A stretch of DNA of 12,728 bases from positions 1 through 12,728 of the forward strand of contig JAKAUD010000194.1 of assembly GCA_021827885.1 (NCBI GenBank), given 5' to 3'. This DNA is from Thermoplasmata archaeon (GTDB lineage: Archaea; Thermoplasmatota; Thermoplasmata; Thermoplasmatales; Thermoplasmataceae). The notes beneath the pieces are model-generated. The model was not told where the DNA came from. It did no database searches and saw only the letters and a list, made by a program, of their open reading frames with translations. The translations under genes and the position numbers were made by a program. Below, piece by piece: positions 7,222 to 12,728 of the stretch; the first letter of the stretch is position 1; each line of letters begins with the position of its first letter.

Positions 7222-8700
7222 TTAGGTTAATGAAACAAACTTTCCGCGGTCGAAGAACAGTTCTCTAATCCCATTCTCATGTTTTACAAATCTGAGATTA
7301 AGCTTCCGGGAATTTAAAATGGCATAGAATTCTCCCTGATCATAGAAGACTGGCAAATCGAAACTTGAGACATCGCTCGTTATTGAAAGGAACAGGTTGC
7401 CAGATTTGCGGTACACTTCTGCGTCAGAATATCCACGATAGTCTTTGTAGTTTCCCAGGATGCTCTCGATATAGCTGTTTTCTCTGATATAATCGAAATC
7501 TCGGTTCGGATCTCTGCCAAGAAGCAAAGCCAGAATCGGTTGTGTTAACATTGCCTGAGGGATACTACCTTTATTGGCCAATACAACCACTCCGATATTC
7601 CTGTCAGGCAGGAATGATATGCAGGATGAACAAAGATAGATATCTCCCGGATGCTGGTACATGGTCTCGCCAAAGAAGTCAGGAAAAATCTCCCACCCGC
7701 TTCCGTAGGATAGTAAACCAAACTGGTTTGTTATCCCTTTGCTAATTCTTGGCTTCAGAGCCTCCCCAGCAAAACTCCAGTCCTGGATGGTCTTTTCCCC
7801 TTTCCTGTTGCTTTTAATCCAGAATCTCAGATACTTAGACATATCATCTATGTTGCTTAGAAGTCCCCCCGTTGCGTAATTAAGTTCATTCTGGGGGAAG
7901 TCAACTTCCTTTTCCTGGTTAATTGCAAGGCCGCTGTAAAAGCTTGAAATATTGGCAGTGGGACATAATTCACTTATTTTGAACCCTGAGCACTTCATTC
8001 CTAAAGGCTTTAGCAGTTCTTCTTCTGCGAAGGTAGAATAGGGCATACCGGAGACCCTGCGAATTATTTCGCCAAGTATGGTATAACCCTCGTTCCAATA
8101 CAGATGCCTAGAATCTGGCGGGCTGAATCTTTGAGACTCCGCTCCTCTGGAATGTTCAATAAAATCTTTGAAATTTTTAAGCTGGATATTTGTTGTGTCT
8201 TTTCCCATACTTTGCATGAGGTAAATCTGGGTCGTATTGAGGGAACCTATACCAGTGGAATGGGATAGTAGCTGTTTTATGGTAACTGGATTCTCATCTG
8301 TATCAAGTGCTAGTTCCGGTATGTATTTTTTAACTCTGTCCGTCAGACTGAGCCTACCTGTTGAATTCAATTTGTAAATTGTTAATGCCGTCAAAGACTT
8401 AGAAATGGATGCAACACCACTTATGGTTGATTTTCTGAAAGGAGTGCCACTTTTCCTGTTTGATACTCCGAATGCCTTGGAATAAAGAGTGCTGCTTTCA
8501 TCGGAAATTGCGATGGATAAACCTGGAATGCGCCAGTTTTCAATGAATTCTGTTATAAGTTTCTCTAAACGCTGCGTATGTGATTGGAGGGCAAAATCAA
8601 AATTTTCCATTTCATCATCAATCCTTAGATCATATTTGAAAGACAGTTCATTAAACATACTCCGAAGCAACCTGTTTTCATGGCTTGGGATGATTTCCAC
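7222..8700 (-). CDS. Cytoplasmic serine beta-lactamase-family hydrolase (S12/CubicO-like), probable D-peptidase or esterase
   Basis: This is a penicillin-binding-fold serine hydrolase of up to 492 residues. The catalytic SxxK is S98-I-S-K101, the second motif is Y201-W-N203, and the third is H350-P-G352, all in the usual order for class C/S12 CubicO proteins. Residues from about 405 to the end form a separate beta-rich domain like the lipocalin-type domains of D-aminopeptidases and archaeal Pab87. There is no signal peptide, so it should act in the cytoplasm. Family members cleave D-amino-acid peptides, beta-lactams or esters, and next to an NlpC/P60 endopeptidase a D-peptidase role on wall peptides is the best inference. 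The start is uncertain: an in-frame stop upstream limits it to the GTG at 8700 or to ATGs at 8658 or 8610, and none has a clear ribosome site. It begins 13 bases after the NlpC/P60 gene. Confidence 0.85.
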   Translation of the reverse strand: MEIIPSHENRLLRSMFNELSFKYDLRIDDEMENFDFALQSHTQRLEKLITEFIENWRIPGLSIAISDESSTLYSKAFGVSNRKSGTPFRKSTISGVASISKSLTALTIYKLNSTGRLSLTDRVKKYIPELALDTDENPVTIKQLLSHSTGIGSLNTTQIYLMQSMGKDTTNIQLKNFKDFIEHSRGAESQRFSPPDSRHLYWNEGYTILGEIIRRVSGMPYSTFAEEELLKPLGMKCSGFKISELCPTANISSFYSGLAINQEKEVDFPQNELNYATGGLLSNIDDMSKYLRFWIKSNRKGEKTIQDWSFAGEALKPRISKGITNQFGLLSYGSGWEIFPDFFGETMYQHPGDIYLCSSCISFLPDRNIGVVVLANKGSIPQAMLTQPILALLLGRDPNRDFDYIRENSYIESILGNYKDYRGYSDAEVYRKSGNLFLSITSDVSSFDLPVFYDQGEFYAILNSRKLNLRFVKHENGIRELFFDRGKFVSLT

Positions 8701-8713
8701 TTGTGCATCTTAT

Positions 8714-9427
8714 TTACAGGGACTTATGAACCCTGCCTATCTTTTCAAAAATAGACATGAGCAATTGCTTATATTCACTCTCCTGGAAGAGGTCATCCAC
8801 TGATACAGAAGCTGAATGCCCATTGGCATGAATCATTTTCCCATCTCCAAGATACAATCCTACATGGCCTTTAAAAAACACAAGGTCCCCAGGCTTTGCT
8901 GAATCGAAGTCCGGGACGGTTTCCGTGAAGTCCCTCTGTTGGTCTGCATTTCTCGGGATCTCCTTTCCCACAAACCTGTAAAGTCTCTGTACCATGCCGG
9001 AACAGTCAAATCCGAAGTCTGAAGTACCGCCCCACAGGTAGGGAATCGTCAGGAACATCTTAGAAAGTTCTGTAACCTTGAAGTTGTAATCTGTTATTTT
9101 AACGAGCAGCTCTTCAGGCACATTGTATTTTTCCACATCATCGGTGGAAAGGTAGGAGCCGAATGGGAATTTCATGGTTCCCGCATCATAGTAGTGTTTC
9201 AACTTGTATTCCCTCATGTCGCCATCTGCAATGAGCCGCTTTTTAACATATCCTGCCAGTCCATCTCTACCCCTGATCCGTACAAATTCTCCATGTTCTG
9301 AAAGAATACTCACTTCCTCACCGTAAATCAGCTGAGAATCCCTTTCGCTTTCAAACTTGGGCTCAACACGAATGTCAGCTACACTAATGCCAATTATCTT
9401 CACGATCCTGCTAACTGGTACTATCAT
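8714..9427 (-). CDS. SH3-NlpC/P60 endopeptidase, YkfC-like (probable gamma-D-glutamyl-L-diamino-acid endopeptidase)
   Basis: The 237-residue cytoplasmic cysteine peptidase probably cuts between D-Glu and the diamino acid of wall peptides. Residues about 5-66 form a bacterial SH3-type domain. The NlpC/P60 domain follows from about 115, with YLWGGTSDFGFDCSG (130-144) holding the nucleophile Cys 142, then GHVGLYLGDG (187-196) with His 188, and the third polar residue His 200. These match YkfC of Bacillus, where the SH3 domain helps select peptides with a free N-terminal L-Ala; whether that selectivity applies here is inference. There is no signal peptide, so it would act on imported peptides. 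The frame stays open to a TTG at 9490, but the ATG at 9427 starts where the SH3 domain begins. It heads a two-gene operon with the beta-lactamase-family gene and is divergent from nagZ. Confidence 0.9.
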   Translation of the reverse strand: MIVPVSRIVKIIGISVADIRVEPKFESERDSQLIYGEEVSILSEHGEFVRIRGRDGLAGYVKKRLIADGDMREYKLKHYYDAGTMKFPFGSYLSTDDVEKYNVPEELLVKITDYNFKVTELSKMFLTIPYLWGGTSDFGFDCSGMVQRLYRFVGKEIPRNADQQRDFTETVPDFDSAKPGDLVFFKGHVGLYLGDGKMIHANGHSASVSVDDLFQESEYKQLLMSIFEKIGRVHKSL

Positions 9428-9479
9428 AAAAAATACTCGTTGCTTTAACCATTGAACAGCAGACAGGAGCGCAAGTTCG

Positions 9480-9487
9480 TTAAAATA
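9480..9487 (+). promoter_or_regulatory. TATA box of nagZ, possibly shared with the divergent NlpC/P60 gene
   Basis: TTAAAATA is centred about 26 bases before the ATG at 9510, fitting a leaderless nagZ transcript. Read on the minus strand the same bases give TATTTTAA, also TATA-like, which would start a transcript near 9457 and leave a leader of about 30 bases before the NlpC/P60 ATG at 9427. The 82-base divergent gap shows no better box for the leftward gene. Confidence 0.55.
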
Positions 9488-9509
9488 CAACTAAGTGTTT
9501 TCAATTACC

Positions 9510-10913
9510 ATGCGACCTGGGATGCTTATACAATCCGGAATTAGAGGATATCCCGACCGGGAGTCCGCACTTAAGGCCCTGAAAAAATTGCTGCCTTATT
9601 CTGTTGTCTTTTTCCGGGCAGATTTCACAACATCATCTGACCTTAAGGATTTAGTCCATGATGTGAACCACCTTTACAAGGTTGAGGAAGGCATAGAGCC
9701 CCCTGTCATTGCTGTGGACCAGGAGGGAGGGAATGTGGTAAGGATTCCATGGCTTGACTATAGCCCAAGCAACTACTTCCTCGGGAATTATGACAATCCT
9801 GAGTTCACAAGATACGTGGGGAACCTGACTGGATACCAGCTCTATGAATCTGGAATCAGATGGAACCTTGCCCCAGTGCTTGATATGCTCAACAGCTACA
9901 ATCAGGTTATCCTTGAAAGAAGCTTCTCTGAGGACGTAGAAAAGGTTGCATTGCATGGTTCTTCCTTTGTGCATGGCCTTCAGGAGGCAGGAATCGCCGC
10001 AACTGCCAAACACTTCCCCGGGCATGGCGGCGTCCTTGAGGATTCTCACCTAGTGCTGCCAAGGGATACAAGGCACAGGGAAGCCATCCTCAATGAGGCC
10101 TATCCATTCAGGAAAGCAATTGAGGCAGGTGCAAAGACAGTAATGCTCTCTCATGTACTTTATGAGGCGCTTGACAACGATCTGCCTGCATCGCTTTCTG
10201 CGCCAGTCCAGGAACTTCTCAGGAAAGAATTTCACTTTAACGGAATCATGCTCACCGATGCAGTGGACATGAAAGCGCTTTCCAACAATTATTCCCGGAA
10301 GGAAATTGTTGAGCACTCTGTGGGACAGCACACTGACCTTGTGGAAGCAGGAGACCTGGATCTTGGGTTAGAGCTTGCAGATTATGTAAAGAACGTTGAT
10401 CCTGCAAAAGCTAAGGAAAAATACCAGAGGCTTAAGGGGATTCCACTTCAGAGGGAAATCAAGTTTGTCCCCCCTGCAGAGTTGCTGAAGAGCGTTGCTG
10501 TTTCCAATAATGCTGTGAGGAGAGACATCAGGATAGATCCCAGAAAGCACTTTTACCTTGTATTCCTGGACACACAACCTGAGAGCAAGGTATCGGAGTT
10601 GAAGAGTTCTGCTCAAGCTGTCAAGGAAAATCTCGAGAAGCTGAATCTTGATTTTGAATCGGTTTCACTTGAAGAACTTGAAAAGGCAAAGATGAAGAAT
10701 TTCCAGGTTATATTTGTGGGAAGGAATGAGCATGTAAAAGATAGGATTCACAGGGTCAATGAAATATGCAGAAATGCGATCGCTGTATTCATATCAACAA
10801 GCATTTCAAAGGACCTGGGAGCTGTAGACCAAAATATTGGCTATATAGCCGCATACTCCTCAAAGGAAGAGAACCTGATGGGCTCAATTTACAGAGCCCT
10901 TGGCTTCTTCTAA
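9510..10913 (+). CDS. nagZ: GH3 family beta-N-acetylhexosaminidase, NagZ type
   Basis: The 467-residue enzyme should release GlcNAc from GlcNAc-MurNAc fragments in the cytoplasm. The GH3 barrel shows DQEGG (70-74), KHFPGHG (167-173), the NagZ-specific Asp-His pair in D178-S-H180 and the nucleophile Asp 250 in TDAVDM (249-254). The D-x-H pair separates NagZ from beta-glucosidase-type GH3 enzymes. Residues about 325-467 form a second alpha/beta domain, as in the two-domain NagZ of Gram-positive bacteria. No signal peptide is present, unlike the secreted Bacillus enzyme, so its substrate must be imported. A GTG at 9495 is in frame, but the ATG at 9510 sits at the right distance from the TATA box. 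The gene converges with the epimerase gene, 24 bases away. Confidence 0.9.
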   Translation: MRPGMLIQSGIRGYPDRESALKALKKLLPYSVVFFRADFTTSSDLKDLVHDVNHLYKVEEGIEPPVIAVDQEGGNVVRIPWLDYSPSNYFLGNYDNPEFTRYVGNLTGYQLYESGIRWNLAPVLDMLNSYNQVILERSFSEDVEKVALHGSSFVHGLQEAGIAATAKHFPGHGGVLEDSHLVLPRDTRHREAILNEAYPFRKAIEAGAKTVMLSHVLYEALDNDLPASLSAPVQELLRKEFHFNGIMLTDAVDMKALSNNYSRKEIVEHSVGQHTDLVEAGDLDLGLELADYVKNVDPAKAKEKYQRLKGIPLQREIKFVPPAELLKSVAVSNNAVRRDIRIDPRKHFYLVFLDTQPESKVSELKSSAQAVKENLEKLNLDFESVSLEELEKAKMKNFQVIFVGRNEHVKDRIHRVNEICRNAIAVFISTSISKDLGAVDQNIGYIAAYSSKEENLMGSIYRALGFF

Positions 10914-10937
10914 TCTTATTTTAACCCTGAAATAATT
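10914..10937. other. Short convergent gap between nagZ and the epimerase gene
   Basis: This 24-base AT-rich gap separates two converging stop codons. It contains short T-runs on both strands (CTTATTTT on the plus strand; AAAATTATTT on the minus strand) that could serve as bidirectional archaeal termination signals. No hairpin is evident. Confidence 0.3.
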
Positions 10938-12008
10938 TTATCTTGCATATTTTTCCTTGAGGCCCACTCCAACACCGGGGATGGCTGGTCCGGTTACTTC
11001 GCCATCTTTCAATGTTATCCCGTCAGTGGCAATATCCTCAATGATGCTGCTGTATCCATCAAGATCACTGTACTTCACTGCAGATCTGGAAAGCGCAACA
11101 GCGAGTCCGGCAGTATTTGCGACCCTTGTTTCCACCATGCATCCAATCATAACAGGTGCTCTATAAGCCTCAGCAACGCTTGCCATCTTGATAGCTTCAG
11201 TTATCCCTCCTGATTTCATCAACTTGATGTTTATTCCATCTGCGGCTTCATTTTCAAGCACATTAACGACGTCGTCCGTGCTGAATATGGCTTCATCTGC
11301 AAAAATTGGGATATCTGAACGCTGCCTGGCAAATTTCAGCCCCCTGATATCATGCATTGGCACGGGCTGCTCCAGAAATTCAATATTAAGGGGCGCAAGC
11401 TTTCTGGATATTTCAATGGTCTTTCTGGCAGTGTATGCCTGGTTGAAGTCCACGTAGACCATCTTTTCCATCCCTATGACATCCCTGACCGCCCTGGCAC
11501 GTTCAAGATCCTGTTCCAGTCCGCTGCCCATCTTTATCTTGAACACCTGGATTCCCTGAGAAAGGAGATCCTCAGCCTGTTTTCTGGCCAGTTTAGGTTC
11601 AACAAGGTCAACTGTGTATGATGTGCTTATCTTATTCCTGTAATTACCAAGCATCTTTCTCACATTGGTTTTGGCTCTCTTGCCTATTATATCCCAGAGA
11701 GCACAGTCAATTGCATTTCGGCTGGCCTTGGCTCCTTTAAGCAGGCTTTTCATCAGCTCGTTCAGCTGTTCAGGCGACTCTTCCTTTCCAATTAGAACCT
11801 CTGAGAAAAACTTGAGTTCATACTCAATTGAACCCAGCGTATCCCCCGTGATGAATGGAGTTGTGGTTGCCTCGCCATATCCTGTTATTCCGTCGTCTGT
11901 TGTAACGGAAACAAGGAAACCTTCGTAGGATTTGGTCGCACCAAGTGCAATCTTGAAAGGCTTAACCATGGGAAGTTCAAGCTTTGTGTACGAAATCTGC
12001 TTGATCAT
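10938..12008 (-). CDS. ykfB: Dipeptide epimerase, enolase superfamily (L-Ala-D/L-Glu epimerase type, YkfB-like)
   Basis: The 356-residue product probably epimerises the second residue of L-Ala-D-Glu or a related dipeptide. It has the capping domain and barrel of the muconate-lactonising subgroup. The catalytic Lys pair is K157-I-K159, metal ligands are Asp 187, Glu 213 and Asp 238, and the opposing Lys is 262. The D315-L-D317 pair near the C-terminus corresponds to the DxD motif that binds the dipeptide amino group and marks dipeptide epimerases. The position aligned with the Glu-binding Arg near residue 24 of the Bacillus enzyme appears to be Gly 23, so the second residue of the substrate may differ. 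I prefer the ATG at 12008 to that at 12023: the shorter form aligns with the Bacillus N-terminus (x-KPFK-x-AL) and has a TATA-like box 25 bases ahead. It lies just downstream of murQ on the same strand. Confidence 0.9.
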   Translation of the reverse strand: MIKQISYTKLELPMVKPFKIALGATKSYEGFLVSVTTDDGITGYGEATTTPFITGDTLGSIEYELKFFSEVLIGKEESPEQLNELMKSLLKGAKASRNAIDCALWDIIGKRAKTNVRKMLGNYRNKISTSYTVDLVEPKLARKQAEDLLSQGIQVFKIKMGSGLEQDLERARAVRDVIGMEKMVYVDFNQAYTARKTIEISRKLAPLNIEFLEQPVPMHDIRGLKFARQRSDIPIFADEAIFSTDDVVNVLENEAADGINIKLMKSGGITEAIKMASVAEAYRAPVMIGCMVETRVANTAGLAVALSRSAVKYSDLDGYSSIIEDIATDGITLKDGEVTGPAIPGVGVGLKEKYAR

Positions 12009-12029
12009 GCCATAGGATGCCATTGGGGT

Positions 12030-12037
12030 AATAAAAT
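12030..12037 (-). promoter_or_regulatory. TATA-like box of the epimerase gene
   Basis: On the minus strand this reads ATTTTATT, centred about 25 bases before the ATG at 12008. If used, it would make the epimerase transcript leaderless and partly independent of murQ, whose stop codon is at 12074-12072. No comparable box lies at the right distance for the ATG at 12023. Confidence 0.4.
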
Positions 12038-12071
12038 AATTTAGTGGTATGGCACGTGATTTTTATTGCTT

Positions 12072-12728
12072 TTACTTCTGAGCCTTTTCTGAGAAGTGCC
12101 TGAAAGCCTCGTCTATTTTGTAGGAATACTTTTCCAGTACCTTCTGGGCTTCACTCTCCGGAACATGGAATTCCTGCACGATCATCCTCTTTGCCCTGAG
12201 TTTCAGTTTCTCGTTGTACCATGACTGCATCTTCATCATGGTGTTTTTGTATGTGTAGCCCAGTTTGATCGCCACGCTGGTTGATATCATGTTAAGAACC
12301 ATCTTCTGGGCCGTGCCTGATTTCATCCTGGTTGACCCCTGGATTACTTCAGGCCCAGAAAGCATCTCAATGCAAATGTCGCTCACTTCCTTGACCGGCT
12401 TGTCCCTGTTGTTGGTGATAGAAACAGCATAGCCATTTACCGACCTTGCATATTTCAGTGCCCCAATGACAAAAGGCGTAGTTCCCGAGGCGGTGATGCC
12501 AACCAGGACATCATTGCTATTGAAGTTCCTCTCCTTCAGGGCATTTTCGGCCGCCTCGGAGGAATCCTCAGCACCTTCTACGGATTTCCGGATGGCCTCG
12601 TCTCCTCCTGCCATGATATAGTCAAACATGTCCTTGCCGATGCCATAGGTGGGCCTCAGTTCAGCCACATCCTGGACGGCTATTCTCCCACTGGTGCCAG
12701 CTCCGGCATAAATTATCTTACCGCCTTT
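12072..12728 (-). CDS. murQ: N-acetylmuramic acid 6-phosphate etherase MurQ (5' end beyond the window)
   Basis: At least 218 C-terminal residues are present, and the frame is open to the window edge, so the internal GTG at 12668 is not the true start. The enzyme removes D-lactate from MurNAc 6-phosphate to give GlcNAc 6-phosphate. Visible are the SIS-domain sugar-phosphate loop GAGTSGR (9-15 of the visible part), the catalytic Glu 23 in AELRPTYG, EGAEDS (51-56) with the second conserved Glu, GITASGTTPFV, and GSTRMKSGTAQKMVLNMIST, which is nearly invariant in MurQ. The protein ends soon after the SIS domain, with KIDEAFRHF, and seems to lack the last 25-40 residues of the Escherichia coli enzyme. 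The animal glucokinase-regulatory homologue is excluded by context. MurQ needs phosphorylated MurNAc, so a sugar kinase is expected elsewhere. Confidence 0.92.
   Translation of the reverse strand, partial: KGGKIIYAGAGTSGRIAVQDVAELRPTYGIGKDMFDYIMAGGDEAIRKSVEGAEDSSEAAENALKERNFNSNDVLVGITASGTTPFVIGALKYARSVNGYAVSITNNRDKPVKEVSDICIEMLSGPEVIQGSTRMKSGTAQKMVLNMISTSVAIKLGYTYKNTMMKMQSWYNEKLKLRAKRMIVQEFHVPESEAQKVLEKYSYKIDEAFRHFSEKAQK

Noticed and set aside
7222..8700. Antibiotic-resistance beta-lactamase
   Set aside because: There is no signal peptide, and a separate C-terminal domain and peptide-degradation neighbours fit a CubicO-type peptidase or esterase better.
8489..8803. 104-codon plus-strand frame across the junction of two minus-strand genes
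   Set aside because: It overlaps both strongly supported genes and has no motif, promoter or ribosome site.
9510..10913. GH3 beta-glucosidase
   Set aside because: The D-S-H dyad and KHFPGHG motif are those of NagZ, and the context is murein breakdown.
103..12728. Bacterial contig from a wall-making organism
   Set aside because: TATA-positioned leaderless starts and archaeal-style anchored surface proteins argue for an archaeal host, though only contig-wide markers would settle it.

Overview
The window looks like a chromosomal segment of a wall-less, probably acidophilic euryarchaeon of the Thermoplasmatales type; this placement is inference. Supporting it are archaeal TATA-like boxes about 25-27 bases before start codons that lack a Shine-Dalgarno site (leaderless genes), frequent AGG/AGA and ATA codons, and two exported proteins rich in Asn/Ser/Thr with many N-glycosylation sequons and a single C-terminal membrane anchor. 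No RNA gene, insertion sequence, CRISPR array or phage gene was seen. The window is densely coding.

Layout. (1) Bases 103-5848, plus strand: a complete five-gene oligopeptide-type ABC importer (anchored binding protein, two permeases, two ATPases). (2) 5863-7074, minus: an exported, membrane-anchored cysteine hydrolase resembling the putative amidase family amidase_6, convergent with the importer. (3) 7222-9427, minus: an operon of a cytoplasmic SH3-NlpC/P60 endopeptidase (YkfC-like) followed by a cytoplasmic serine beta-lactamase/D-peptidase family protein. (4) 9510-10913, plus: a cytoplasmic GH3 enzyme of the NagZ type, divergent from the NlpC/P60 gene. (5) 10938-12728, minus: an enolase-superfamily dipeptide epimerase (YkfB-like) behind murQ, whose 5' end lies beyond the right edge.

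Together these form a near-complete peptidoglycan-fragment scavenging set. The surface hydrolase would attack bacterial wall material outside; the ABC importer would take in muropeptides or peptides; NagZ would split GlcNAc from MurNAc; MurQ would convert MurNAc 6-phosphate to GlcNAc 6-phosphate and D-lactate; the NlpC/P60 enzyme would cut after gamma-D-Glu; the epimerase would turn L-Ala-D-Glu into L-Ala-L-Glu; and the serine hydrolase would deal with D-amino-acid peptides. The combination echoes the Bacillus dpp-ykf and murQ-nagZ clusters. In an archaeon with no murein of its own, it would mean feeding on, or attacking, neighbouring bacteria. The co-clustering and the catalytic residues are visible in the sequence; the pathway is inferred.
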